Assembly (NCBI GenBank): GCA_947447825.1
Contig: CANFLL010000006.1
Span: 20,545 to 84,544, forward strand
DNA length: 64,000 nucleotides
Reading direction: 5' to 3'
Origin: Chitinophagaceae bacterium
GTDB taxonomy: Bacteria > Bacteroidota > Bacteroidia > Chitinophagales > Chitinophagaceae
Both the position numbers and the translations under genes were made by a program. The notes below the pieces were generated by a model. That model saw nothing but the letters and a program-made list of their open reading frames with translations. It was not told where the DNA came from and did no database searches. This document shows positions 43,984-53,170 of this stretch, piece by piece; position 1 is the stretch's first letter, and every line of letters starts with the position of its first letter.

Positions 43984-44954
43984 TTTCCTTCTAATAGTTG
44001 TTTTAAACTGGCTGCTAATAATTCATTTCTGCTCGCTTCAAAAACTGAAACCTTGTCCTTAGGTAATCGTAGTTTATAGGCATCACCATTAGCCAATGAC
44101 CTATCAAATCCTGAATTCTTTTTATTAAATTCAGTTATTGGCATTCCTAATTTTTGGGCAACAATTTTTGCTGAAAATCTTCCTGTAACAGTTAATGTAG
44201 AGTCTGAAGCCTCAATTAAATTACTTTGACTAATCGAATTTATCTTAAAATCTTTTAATTCTGCCTTAGTCATCGTTGTTTCGCCACCACCACCTTCAAA
44301 AATGTAATGAGTCCCTATAAATTTCTTAACGTGTGTTCTGGTTTCTTCTTTTAAATAGTATTGTAAATCCCAAAAGTCACGGCTACCACTCAGTCTTATG
44401 GCTTGTTTTACTCTTCCTGCACCACCATTGTAGGCAGCAACTACCAATAGCCAATCGCCAAATTGGTCATACAAACTTTTTAAAAGTTTAGCAGCTGCGT
44501 GTGTACTTTTAAAATAATCGGTACGTTCATCAATCGGGTTCACTTGCAAGCCATACCTTTTAGCCTCATAATTCATTAGTTGCCATGGACCAACGGCACC
44601 AGCCCAAGAGACTAATCTGCTTTGCAAATGACTTTCTATTACGCTCAAATATTTCAATTCAACCGGAACGCCATATTGAGTTAAAATGTTATCATAGACT
44701 TCAAAATAGGGTCTGCCCCATTGTTTCATCTTTTCTAGTTCTTTACCTTGTTTGCGGATGTATTCTTGTACAAATGGAACTGCCTTTGGGCTTAGTTGTG
44801 AGAGATAAGGTTTTGTAGGACTGAACTTGTCATTAGAGAAAAGACTTTTAAAACCAATTTTTGCAAGAGATACAGTATCTGTTTGTGCTGTACAATTATT
44901 GACAAGTACAAATAAAATCATCACCTCATAAATTCTAGCCAAATACTTCATCAT
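43980..44954 (-). CDS. Lytic murein transglycosylase (MltD-like)
   Basis: The protein has 324 aa from ATG 44954 (MMKYLARIYEVM); the TTG at 44972 is less likely. A signal peptide ends near NNCTAQ. The SLT domain has the catalytic Glu in KYLSVIESHLQSRLVSWAGA, then VGPWQLM and VVAAYNGGAGRVKQA. The C-terminal part (about 245-315) has a LysM-like KIVAQKLGMPITEF. It cuts the glycan strand of peptidoglycan in the periplasm. Confidence 0.92.
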   Translation of the reverse strand: MMKYLARIYEVMILFVLVNNCTAQTDTVSLAKIGFKSLFSNDKFSPTKPYLSQLSPKAVPFVQEYIRKQGKELEKMKQWGRPYFEVYDNILTQYGVPVELKYLSVIESHLQSRLVSWAGAVGPWQLMNYEAKRYGLQVNPIDERTDYFKSTHAAAKLLKSLYDQFGDWLLVVAAYNGGAGRVKQAIRLSGSRDFWDLQYYLKEETRTHVKKFIGTHYIFEGGGGETTMTKAELKDFKINSISQSNLIEASDSTLTVTGRFSAKIVAQKLGMPITEFNKKNSGFDRSLANGDAYKLRLPKDKVSVFEASRNELLAASLKQLLEGN

Positions 44955-45376
44955 CTTTATTCTAAGCCGCAAATTTAGGAAAGTTGATGTTGGTAGATTG
45001 AAATTCAGATGCTTTTGTAATACCGTTTATAGAGATGCTCTTTATTTTGCCAAATCTTTTTACCACATTTTCATGATTTTTTTAATCTAATAATATTGTA
45101 GCTAATCCCTAGAAAAGTCATTTCATAGAGTTGTTCACAGAGTTACATTCAATTTTCAACAACAACTAATTAATTTCTCTTAACCTTTAATTCTACTTTG
45201 ACAGGTTAAAACGATTGCTATCCCTCTGGAACTCTACCGCTAATTTCATGAGGGAAAGAGATAAACTTTTATGCACCTGTTCCAACTCTCATAAAGTTCT
45301 AAACTTTATCGAAGCTTATCTCAAACATGCAGCATATCAAAATGAGCTCTTTCTTTTGTCCTCTTTCTTCCATTTA

Positions 45377-45479
45377 TTCAACTGAATCACGCTTATATTC
45401 ACTTGAGTCAATCCACGACTCACCTGAGTCAGCCAAGGACTCACCTGAGTCGTGGACTGACTCAACTGAGTAAATGACG
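45377..45479. repeat. 21-bp array with ACTCAnnTGAGT palindromes, five units
   Basis: Units start at 45377, 45398, 45418, 45439 and 45460, that is 20-21 bases apart. The core ACTCAnnTGAGT is a perfect palindrome in the last three. The first is TTCAACTGAATC and the second TTCACTTGAGTC. The spacers also share letters (CCACG, CCAAGG, GTGGACTG). It lies in the 1,050-base gap between the transglycosylase and RRM genes; the rest of that gap has no clear gene besides one small candidate. Confidence 0.88.
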
Positions 45480-45725
45480 TTTTTTGATGCTAAAATTGCT
45501 AAATTAAATGATGTATTCATTGACAGTAAAGGGTTTTAAAGATTTTATAGATTATACACAACAGAATTTGGTTTGCGAAAAGATAGAAACTTCCTTCATT
45601 TGAAATCAAGGGAATTAATCATTCCTTTCGGTCAAATCAATTTTCGTATATGTAACCAACCTGAATATTTTATACTTTCAAAACAAGGGTTTACCTGTTG
45701 AAATAAAGATTTTAATAAAAAGCTA

Positions 45726-45860
45726 ATGCTTAACCTCAAAATATTACACACAGACATTGTAAACTCTAATGTGTCAAAGAAGAATAAAATATTAATCAGA
45801 ACTGTTGTTTCACTTATTTTAGTGGTTGGTTTTAGCTGTTTTCATATAGCTTCAAAATAA
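45726..45860 (+). CDS. Possible small membrane peptide, 44 aa
   Basis: The ATG at 45726 opens a frame to a TAA at 45858-45860. The N-terminal half is polar (LKILHTDIVNSNVSKKNK) and the C-terminal half is one membrane-length hydrophobic stretch (TVVSLILVVGFSCFHIA). The basic residues before the helix fit an inside-positive topology. No promoter or clear ribosome site is seen and no family is recognised, so it may be chance. Confidence 0.3.
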   Translation: MLNLKILHTDIVNSNVSKKNKILIRTVVSLILVVGFSCFHIASK

Positions 45861-46022
45861 AAAATATGGAAATGAGTGTTACTTTATTTATTTATTGAAG
45901 ACGATTTCTAATTGATATTTTTATCAATTAAGCAATATTTATGAAAACTTCTAGGGCTTTCGACAAAGAAAATATCTCAGAAACAGTTTGGAGTTGTATT
46001 TTTACCGCCAAAATAATCAATT

Positions 46023-46367
46023 ATGAAACTTTTTGTAGGTGGACTATCTGCCAATCTGGATGATGTAGATGTAAAAGAAATGTTCGAACTTTATGGCGAT
46101 GTTCAGTCTGCGCTTTTAATAAAAGACAAAGCAACAGGTAAAAGCAAAGGCTTTGCCTTTGTTGATATGCCAAATGATGCCGAAGGAAAAGAAGCAATGG
46201 ATTTGCTAGACGGCGTTGCTATTTTTGGAAAGAAAATAGCAGTAAAGCTAGCGGAAGAACAACCTCCAAGAGGTAGTGGTGGATCTTCTGATTTCCGTAG
46301 AAACGATCGTAATGATAGTAGAGGAAGTAGGTTCGAGCCAAGACCAAACGATCGTAGAAGGTATTAA
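46023..46367 (+). CDS. RRM-domain RNA-binding protein
   Basis: The protein has 114 aa. One RNA recognition motif spans 2-79, with RNP2 KLFVGGLS and RNP1 KSKGFAFVDM. The tail (80-114) is rich in Arg, Gly, Asp and Asn (RRNDRNDSRGSR). Such short RRM proteins are common in Bacteroidota and cyanobacteria and bind RNA, often in cold or stress. A long, AT-rich upstream region (45870-46022) may hold a long leader. Confidence 0.95.
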   Translation: MKLFVGGLSANLDDVDVKEMFELYGDVQSALLIKDKATGKSKGFAFVDMPNDAEGKEAMDLLDGVAIFGKKIAVKLAEEQPPRGSGGSSDFRRNDRNDSRGSRFEPRPNDRRRY

Positions 46368-46606
46368 GGATGTCACATAAATAAATATTCAGTTTTAGTT
46401 TTGTAAACTGTATTTATTATGATTAATTTATTTTGACATTTTTCCTAAACTAACATTTTCTTGTTTTTTTCTTGTATTGTCATTTATTTTTCATCTAATT
46501 CCCTGCTAATCTTTTTTTTATACAATAAAATGAAGGATATTTCGTTATAAGTGAGGGTACTAGTGGTCACATTAGTACCTGCTCATATTTAACAACCCAT
46601 AATAGC

Positions 46607-47275
46607 ATGTGCATGAATAGATTTATTACACTTCTGGCCTTGACTGTTTTACTTGGTTCTCAATCTTGTGAACCAAAGAAACCACTATATACTACTCCTG
46701 CCGCAACCGTGCAACGAGTAGAACCCCCAATTACTAAAGACCCTTATGTTCCTTTCACTAGAGAACTTTTTGATAAACTTAGCATGAATAACATTGATGT
46801 TAAGCTTGTTCAATTTTATATTGATCAACAGTTGGTGCTAACTCGTTATCTAAATAATGATCAAGTTACTGTAAAAAATGGTGTCATTAAGTTTAACAAT
46901 GGAAAGTATGTAAATGAGATTGTTATACCTCAATACACTCCCGTTGTTTGTGAAGCAGTTGAAGGAGATGGGCTAAGAGTAAACGCAGAATCGAGTCCTA
47001 CTACAACTCTAAAATTTTTAAATTCAAAGCAGTACTCGCCTGTTAATTACATCTTCAATCCTGATAAATGGAATAAAGATGGTACTGTTGAAACCATTTA
47101 TGATGGCAATAAATACACAGTTACTTGTCCAACTTGCTCCACTAACCAACCAAATGAAGCTAAACTTGTAGCTAAACAAAGTGCATTTGATAATTTAGAT
47201 AAGCAAAGTAAAATTATAAAAGGCCGAACAATTGGTAGCATGATTGGCAACAACAACCCTAATTATGGTAAATAA
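46607..47275 (+). CDS. Putative lipoprotein of unknown function
   Basis: The protein has 222 aa, with start ATG at 46607 or 46613. The signal peptide MNRFITLLALTVLLGSQSC ends in a lipobox-like GSQSC. The mature part starts EPKKPLYTT and is mostly beta, with IKFNNGKYVNEIVIPQYTP and a C-x-x-C (TCPTCST) near 175. It ends in GSMIGNNNPNYGK. It is expected to be lipidated and exported. No family is recognised. It has its own terminator. Confidence 0.78.
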   Translation: MCMNRFITLLALTVLLGSQSCEPKKPLYTTPAATVQRVEPPITKDPYVPFTRELFDKLSMNNIDVKLVQFYIDQQLVLTRYLNNDQVTVKNGVIKFNNGKYVNEIVIPQYTPVVCEAVEGDGLRVNAESSPTTTLKFLNSKQYSPVNYIFNPDKWNKDGTVETIYDGNKYTVTCPTCSTNQPNEAKLVAKQSAFDNLDKQSKIIKGRTIGSMIGNNNPNYGK

Positions 47276-47301
47276 ATAGAATTTCAAAAAAATATTAATT
47301 T

Positions 47302-47340
47302 AAAAAGCGTGTAAGGAAACCCCCATACACGCTTTTTGTT
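47302..47340 (+). terminator. Terminator after the lipoprotein gene
   Basis: AAAAAGCGTGT (47302-47312) pairs with ACACGCTTTTT (47327-47337, allowing a base at the loop edge), followed by GTTT. Confidence 0.85.
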
Positions 47341-47375
47341 TATAAACGTGGTCTTAATTGGTGTATAAAATTAGC

Positions 47376-47405
47376 ATTTGGCACTATTGCCAATAGCTAT
47401 ATTTG
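47376..47405 (+). promoter_or_regulatory. Bacteroidota-type promoter for the oxidoreductase gene
   Basis: TTTG (47376-47379) is 18 bases from TATATTTG (47398-47405), matching the -33 TTTG / -7 TAnnTTTG pattern with usual spacing. The ATG is at 47426. Confidence 0.75.
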
Positions 47406-47425
47406 CCAACTTTAAATTAAAGGTT

Positions 47426-48403
47426 ATGCTTAATGTAGGCGTTTTTGGTGTGGGGCATTTAGGAAAATTTCATCTGAATAATTGGAAGGAAATAGCAGGA
47501 GTTAAAATTGTTGGATTTTTTGATCCTAATAATGATATTGCAAAACAGGTTATTGAAAAGTATAATATAAAGCGTTTCACTGATGAAAGCAAGCTAATTG
47601 ATGCCTGTGATTTGATTGATGTGGTTGTTCCTACTGATCGTCATTACGACATCTGTATGAATGCACTCAGAAAAGGAAAACATGTATTTGTTGAGAAGCC
47701 TTTGGCCAATACAATGCAAGAAGCAAAAGACTTAATGCAAATGGCTCGTGAGGCTAATGTAAAAGTTCAAGTTGGGCATGTTGAACGTTTTAACCCTGCT
47801 TATTTGGCTTTAAAGAACGTAACAATGAAGCCAATGTTTATTGAAGTGCATCGTTTGTCGCAATTTAATCCAAGAGGCACAGAAGTTAGTGTTATTCTCG
47901 ATTTGATGATTCACGACATCGACATCGTTTTAAGTATTGTTAAAAGTGGTGTAAAAAATATCCATGCTAGTGGTGTGGCTGTAATGACAGATACTCCAGA
48001 CATTGCCAATGTGCGTATTGAGTTCAATAATGGTTGTGTTGCAAACCTTACTAGTAGCCGTATCAGTATGAAAAAGATGCGTAAGATGCGTTTGTTTCAA
48101 AAAGATGCGTACATCGGAATTGACTTTCTAGAAAAGAAAACCGAAATAATTAAACTAAGTGATGATAACGATACTAATGCTTTTTGTTTTGATTTAGAAA
48201 CACCTAACGGTTCTAAAAGTATTGCTGTTTCTACCCCTGAAATTGCGGATGGTAATGCAATCAAGATGGAATTGGAAGCTTTTGTAGATAGCATTGTTAA
48301 TAATAAGCCTACTGTTGTTAGCGAAATTGATGGTTATTTGGCTATGGAAGTAGCTCATCAAATAATTGATAAAATAACCACTACAAATAGGTTGGTAAAA
48401 TAG
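47426..48403 (+). CDS. Gfo/Idh/MocA family oxidoreductase
   Basis: The protein has 325 aa from ATG 47426; the TTG-started longer frame overlaps the promoter. Rossmann motif GVFGVGHLGKFHL is at 4-16. KGKHVFVEKPLANTMQEA has the family Glu-Lys-Pro, and ILDLMIHDIDIV the catalytic-region His-Asp. It reduces or oxidises a sugar or sugar nucleotide with NAD(P). The sugar transferase gene starts seven bases later, so a role in surface polysaccharide is likely. Confidence 0.92.
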   Translation: MLNVGVFGVGHLGKFHLNNWKEIAGVKIVGFFDPNNDIAKQVIEKYNIKRFTDESKLIDACDLIDVVVPTDRHYDICMNALRKGKHVFVEKPLANTMQEAKDLMQMAREANVKVQVGHVERFNPAYLALKNVTMKPMFIEVHRLSQFNPRGTEVSVILDLMIHDIDIVLSIVKSGVKNIHASGVAVMTDTPDIANVRIEFNNGCVANLTSSRISMKKMRKMRLFQKDAYIGIDFLEKKTEIIKLSDDNDTNAFCFDLETPNGSKSIAVSTPEIADGNAIKMELEAFVDSIVNNKPTVVSEIDGYLAMEVAHQIIDKITTTNRLVK

Positions 48404-48409
48404 AAAACC

Positions 48410-48985
48410 ATGCTCAAACGCTTTGTTGATGTGCTAGTAGCATTGGTGGCTATTGTTTTGCTTTCTCCAATCTTTTTGCTGGTTCTTTTTATCACCGCCC
48501 TCACCTCAAATGGGGCTATTTTTTATAGGCAAGAGCGGGTTGGATTTCGTGGAAGGCCATTCATCATGTATAAGTTTATCAGTATGTATCCTGATGCTGA
48601 AAAAGATGGGCCATGTTTGTGGGTGCAAGGAGATAAACGCCAAACTAAATGGGGAGAATTTATGCGCAAACGTCGTTTTGATGAGCTCCCTCAATTATGG
48701 AATATCCTTCGTGGAGACATGAGTTTTGTGGGACCCACACGTCCTGAACGTAAATTTTATATAGATAAGTTAGTACAGATTGCTCCCGAATATCAAAGCC
48801 TTCTGTCTGCAAAGCCTGGTCTTGTTTCTATCGGAATTGTGGAGTATGGTTATGCCTCCTCGGTAGAACAAATGAAAGAAAGAATGCAATTTGATCTTCA
48901 ATACCTAAATGATACTTCTGCTTTTAAAGATATTAAAATACTGTTCAAGGCTTTCTTGAAAGTTATCTTGGGAAGGGGTAAGTAG
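48410..48985 (+). CDS. Sugar transferase (undecaprenyl-phosphate hexose-1-P transferase type)
   Basis: The protein has 191 aa. One membrane helix is at about 8-32 (VALVAIVLLSPIFLLVLFI). The catalytic part has IFYRQERVGFRGRPFIMYKF, the RKRRFDELPQLWNILRGDMS segment with the catalytic Asp-Glu, and GPTRPERKFY. This is the short, EpsL/WcaJ-C type. It starts surface glycan synthesis by loading the first sugar on the lipid carrier. It follows the Gfo/Idh gene by seven bases. Confidence 0.93.
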   Translation: MLKRFVDVLVALVAIVLLSPIFLLVLFITALTSNGAIFYRQERVGFRGRPFIMYKFISMYPDAEKDGPCLWVQGDKRQTKWGEFMRKRRFDELPQLWNILRGDMSFVGPTRPERKFYIDKLVQIAPEYQSLLSAKPGLVSIGIVEYGYASSVEQMKERMQFDLQYLNDTSAFKDIKILFKAFLKVILGRGK

Positions 48986-49093
48986 CAGCGTTTATAAAAA
49001 GAACATTTTCCTATTGCTATTAATCAATTCAAAAACACGTACTTTGGCTTTATTGTTTTTTTAGCTATTAAATTTCTTTTCAAATAAAATATT

Positions 49094-51916
49094 GTGCGTA
49101 ATACCTGTCTGATACTACTTTTTATTGCGGTTTCTGCTGTTTCTTTTGGTCAAAAAGGAAATTATTTTCAGCAAAAAGCCAATTATTTTATTCAAGTTCA
49201 ACTAGATGATATTCTCAATAGCCTTGATGGTTACGAGAAATTAATTTATACCAATAACTCGCCTGATACCCTGCATTTTATCTGGTTTCATCTTTGGCCT
49301 AATGCCTACAAGGATGAAACTACTGCTTTTGGGGAGCAATTATTGCGCAATGGTCGCACAGACTTTTACTTTAGTAATGATGAAAACAGGGGATACATAT
49401 CGCATTTATCTTTTAAGGTAGATGATGTAAAAGCAGATACCCAGCATCATCCAAAATATGTGGATGCGGTTAAGGTCATCTTACCCCAACCACTTGCGCC
49501 AGGTAGTTCGGCTATCATTACTACGCCTTTCCATGTAAAATTGCCTTACAATTTTTCTCGTGGTGGGCATATTGCTCAGAATTATCAGATAACCCAATGG
49601 TACCCCAAGCCTGCTGTTTACGATAGCAAGGGTTGGCATCCCATTCCTTACCTCGATCAAGGGGAATTTTACAGTGAATTTGGTAAATATGATGTTCAAA
49701 TATCCCTTCCCGAAAACTATTTGGTGGCTGCTTCGGGCATTTTGCAAGATGCTGCTGAGAAAAACAAAATATTGGCTATTGCGCAAACCAATCCCGAAAG
49801 TCAGTCAAACTATACTTATTTTATAAAACGTGTTAATCAGAAAAATGCTAAGATTCCTTCACAAAAGGAACTTCTTGCCCCTCGCTCTAAGGCTGCCAAC
49901 AAAACCCTTCATTACAGCATTGATAATGCTCACGACTTTGCTTGGTTTGCCAGTAAACAATTCATAGTTCAGCACGATACCGTTCAATTGCAATCCAAGA
50001 TGGTGGATGTATATGCCTTTTATCCTCCGTGGAGTGCAAACCATTGGGATAGTAGCATTGCCTTTGCCAAGAGTGGTTTGCGCTATTACGACAAACATGT
50101 GGGCAGTTATCCATACAGCACCGCTACAGTGGTGAGCGGGCCGCAGGCAATAGGGAGTGGTGGTATGGAATATCCGTCTATCACGCTTATTACTACACAG
50201 GATGGTGGAGAAGAATTGGATGCAACCATCGCCCACGAGCTTGGCCACAATTGGTTTTATGGGGCTTTGGCAAGTAATGAACGTGATCATGCGTGGATGG
50301 ATGAGGGCATGAATAGTTTTTACGAAAGTTGTTACAGAAAGGAGAAATACAAAAGAAATTTTGCTGAAGAAATTGAAACTTCTATCATTAAAAACCTAGA
50401 AAACATTCATAAAGATCAATCGATAGATATCACTAGCGATTCTTTTACCATGACCAATTATGGTTTGTTTGTTTATGTAAAGACTGCTGCTTGGATGCGT
50501 CAGTTGAGGAAGAAATTGGGAAGCAGTATCTTCGAGAAATCGATGAAAGATTACTATAACCAATGGCAATTTAGGCATCCTTACCCAGAAAACTTCAAGC
50601 AATCCATCGAGGCTTCTAGTCATCAAAACATAGATAGTCTATTTAGCTTGCTGTCTACCACTTCTGCCCAGAGATTGGATGCCAAACCCGATAAAAGGCC
50701 CATTAAGTTAAGCCTGTTTTTAACGACAAAAGACACAGATAAGTATCGTTTCATCTCTCTTTCGCCTGTTTTGGGTTATAATGTCTACGATAAACTGATG
50801 GTGGGCGTTGCGATTCACAATTATGCACTCCCCCTTAGCAAATTCAATTTTATTGCTGCCCCAATGTATTCTACGGGTATGCAAAAGTTCAATTATTACA
50901 CACGTGCTTCCTACCGTTTTCTACTTAATAAAGGCTTTTTCGATAATATTAACATCAATGCCTCTGCAAGTAGTTTCACCTATCAACATGTAGATGTTGT
51001 GGAACCTTATAATGCACATTACGATTGGAGTTATACTAAAATAGATCCCACTATCAGGTTCAATATCCGCAATCAAAGTTTGCTTAGTTCTGTGAGGAGC
51101 TTTATTCAACTTAAAACTTTCTTCATCACCGAAGGTAATTTTAACGCATACTCTAAAATTAGTGGAAAGGATACTTCCTATATCAGCAATAGTTTTCAAT
51201 CGGAAAGGCACTTAGCTCAATTGCGTTTTAATATCGAAAACTATAGGGCTTTGTATCCTTATAGTGCTGACGTTACTATTGATGGTAATGAAGATTTTAT
51301 CCGTGCGGGGCTAACAGCTAAGTGCTTTTTTAACTATCCCCAAGGAAAAGGAAAGGGTTTAGATATTAGGTTTTTTGCAGGTAAGTTCTTCCATTTAAGC
51401 AATGATATTAACAAATATGATGATCGATATTACTTAAATCTAACAGGGCCAAGGGGTAATGAAGACTATAATTACAGCAACTATTTTGTGGGGAGAACAG
51501 ATTATGACGGTTTTAATAGCCAACAATTGATGGAAAGAGATGGCTTTTTTAAAGTAGGTACTGAATTGCAAGGAAAAACCGGCAAAACGGACAATTGGCT
51601 TTCTGCCATTAATTTTTCCGGCGATATTCCCTTCATTTCCTTTAAAAATCCTTTCAAATTGTTCCTCGATTTAGGTACTTATTCCGAAGCTTGGCAGGAT
51701 AATGCTACTGGTAGCCACTTTTTATATGATGCTGGGCTTCAAGTTTCCCTCTTTAAAGGTTGTGCAAACTTGTATGTGCCGCTGTTAATGAGCAGCGTTT
51801 ATAGTGATTATTATAACTCTATTTTCCCAGGCAAAAAGCTTTCTAAAAGTATTTCCTTTAGTTTAGATATTCAGAAACTAAAGGTGTATAAGCTTACCAA
51901 AGGGATACCTTTTTAG
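49094..51916 (+). CDS. M1 family metallopeptidase, secreted
   Basis: The protein has 940 aa with a GTG start and a signal peptide (LILLFIAVSAVSFGQ). The zinc motif is HELGHNWFYG (about 377-386), with the third ligand Glu in WMDEGMNSFYE 18 residues on (about 400). The N-terminal beta domain and the active site are followed by a C-terminal region of about 400 residues rich in beta strands with Tyr/Phe ends, like an outer-membrane barrel (FVGRTDYDGFNSQQ, ending LTKGIPF). It cleaves peptides outside the cytoplasm. Confidence 0.93.
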   Translation: MRNTCLILLFIAVSAVSFGQKGNYFQQKANYFIQVQLDDILNSLDGYEKLIYTNNSPDTLHFIWFHLWPNAYKDETTAFGEQLLRNGRTDFYFSNDENRGYISHLSFKVDDVKADTQHHPKYVDAVKVILPQPLAPGSSAIITTPFHVKLPYNFSRGGHIAQNYQITQWYPKPAVYDSKGWHPIPYLDQGEFYSEFGKYDVQISLPENYLVAASGILQDAAEKNKILAIAQTNPESQSNYTYFIKRVNQKNAKIPSQKELLAPRSKAANKTLHYSIDNAHDFAWFASKQFIVQHDTVQLQSKMVDVYAFYPPWSANHWDSSIAFAKSGLRYYDKHVGSYPYSTATVVSGPQAIGSGGMEYPSITLITTQDGGEELDATIAHELGHNWFYGALASNERDHAWMDEGMNSFYESCYRKEKYKRNFAEEIETSIIKNLENIHKDQSIDITSDSFTMTNYGLFVYVKTAAWMRQLRKKLGSSIFEKSMKDYYNQWQFRHPYPENFKQSIEASSHQNIDSLFSLLSTTSAQRLDAKPDKRPIKLSLFLTTKDTDKYRFISLSPVLGYNVYDKLMVGVAIHNYALPLSKFNFIAAPMYSTGMQKFNYYTRASYRFLLNKGFFDNININASASSFTYQHVDVVEPYNAHYDWSYTKIDPTIRFNIRNQSLLSSVRSFIQLKTFFITEGNFNAYSKISGKDTSYISNSFQSERHLAQLRFNIENYRALYPYSADVTIDGNEDFIRAGLTAKCFFNYPQGKGKGLDIRFFAGKFFHLSNDINKYDDRYYLNLTGPRGNEDYNYSNYFVGRTDYDGFNSQQLMERDGFFKVGTELQGKTGKTDNWLSAINFSGDIPFISFKNPFKLFLDLGTYSEAWQDNATGSHFLYDAGLQVSLFKGCANLYVPLLMSSVYSDYYNSIFPGKKLSKSISFSLDIQKLKVYKLTKGIPF

Positions 51917-51938
51917 TTAAAATATTTTTTTAGTGAAG

Positions 51939-52055
51939 ATGAAAAAGGTTTTTTTAACCTGCTTTTCAATTTTAGGAATTTTTGTAACAAATTATGGGGC
52001 TACATTATGGCAAACTGGAACTACATTTTCTAGTTATCGAGCAACAGTTAAATAA
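51939..52055 (+). CDS. Possible small secreted peptide, 38 aa
   Basis: The frame starts ATG at 51939, 22 bases after the M1 gene, and ends TAA at 52053-52055. MKKVFLTCFSILGIFVTNYG looks like a signal peptide, leaving about 18 residues (ATLWQTGTTFSSYRATVK). A strong terminator begins at the stop codon. The terminator and signal-like start support a real small gene at the end of the M1 transcript. No family recognised. Confidence 0.42.
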   Translation: MKKVFLTCFSILGIFVTNYGATLWQTGTTFSSYRATVK

Positions 52056-52094
52056 AATGGAGCTTCATTGAAAAGTTATCTAGTTCCATTTTTT
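52054..52094 (+). terminator. Terminator after the M1 peptidase region
   Basis: AAAATGGAGCT pairs with AGTTCCATTTT through one G-U pair and is followed by TTTT. Confidence 0.78.
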
Positions 52095-52270
52095 TTAAAG
52101 TGAATGGTCTAAAATTAGCTAGTTTGTTTATGAAGTGAGATTTAAAGTAGGGTTAATTTTTTAACTCACAACTATCAAACTTATCAAAATTACTTTGAAG
52201 GCTTAATTTTCAGATATCTGCTTTCCGCTATTAACTTTCAATTTTTAAACTTTCCTTTTTTAGTTTTTAT

Positions 52271-53170
52271 ATGCACATAATCTCATCCGAACATATCGAT
52301 TTTGACAAATGGGATGCTTGTGTTCAAAATAATGAGAATGGGTTGATTTATGCCACTTCAACGTACCTAAACGCTATGACGGATAACTGGAGTGGGCTAT
52401 TGATAAACGATTATCAAGCAATAATGCCGCTGCCTTGGCGGAAAAAATGGGGTATCCGATATTTATATACGCCTGCGTTCACACAACAATTAGGCTTAAT
52501 TGGACAAACGAATGTTTCGGCTACTGAATTGCAGAAAAAGGTGCTACAATTTGCTCGTTTTGGCAACTATTTATTCAATGATGGCAATGCTCCATTGGGT
52601 GATGAACTTAGTTTTTTTGAGTGTAATAATTATGTTATCTACCTTAATAAAAGTTATGAGGAAATAAGGTCTTCCTACAAAAAAAACTTTAAAAAAAACA
52701 CGAATAAGCCCATTCATAATGAGTTATACTATCAAAAATCTGATGAATATGAACTAGCAATTCGTTCTTTTTATCAATACAATAGTGCACACATCCTGCA
52801 TGTTCATTCAGCCGAAATTGATTGTTTTATTAAGTTATGTTCTCAATTATTTCCTGCTAATATATTAGTTAGAAAAGTAACTAACAAAGCAGATGAGCTG
52901 TTGAGTATTGTGCTTTTGTTGAAGGATAATAAGCGATATTACAACCTAATTAACTACACTTCGGCAGCAGGAAGAAAGGTGGAAGCCAATTATTTTTTAT
53001 ATGATAATTTGTTTAAAGAACTGGCAGAAAATGATTTGTTATTTGATTTTGAAGGAAGTGATTTGCCGGGTGTGAAAAGTTTTTATGAGTGTATGGGAGG
53101 TCTGAACAAGCGCTATTATCTCTGGCAATTTAATCATTTACCTTGGCCTTTGTGTTTATTTAAAAAGTAA
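52271..53170 (+). CDS. FemAB/GNAT-like acyltransferase of unknown substrate
   Basis: The protein has 299 aa. The first half has IDFDKWDACVQNNENGLIYA and an ATSTYL start typical of FemAB-like proteins. The second half has a GNAT-like core: LSIVLLLKDNKRYYNLINYTSA, NYFLYDNLFKELAENDLLFD and a final GSDLPGVKSFYECMGG, in which the G-x-x-x-F-Y-x-x-x-G pattern is family-typical. It probably moves an acyl or aminoacyl group. The last 11 bases overlap the end of ispD. Confidence 0.8.
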   Translation: MHIISSEHIDFDKWDACVQNNENGLIYATSTYLNAMTDNWSGLLINDYQAIMPLPWRKKWGIRYLYTPAFTQQLGLIGQTNVSATELQKKVLQFARFGNYLFNDGNAPLGDELSFFECNNYVIYLNKSYEEIRSSYKKNFKKNTNKPIHNELYYQKSDEYELAIRSFYQYNSAHILHVHSAEIDCFIKLCSQLFPANILVRKVTNKADELLSIVLLLKDNKRYYNLINYTSAAGRKVEANYFLYDNLFKELAENDLLFDFEGSDLPGVKSFYECMGGLNKRYYLWQFNHLPWPLCLFKK

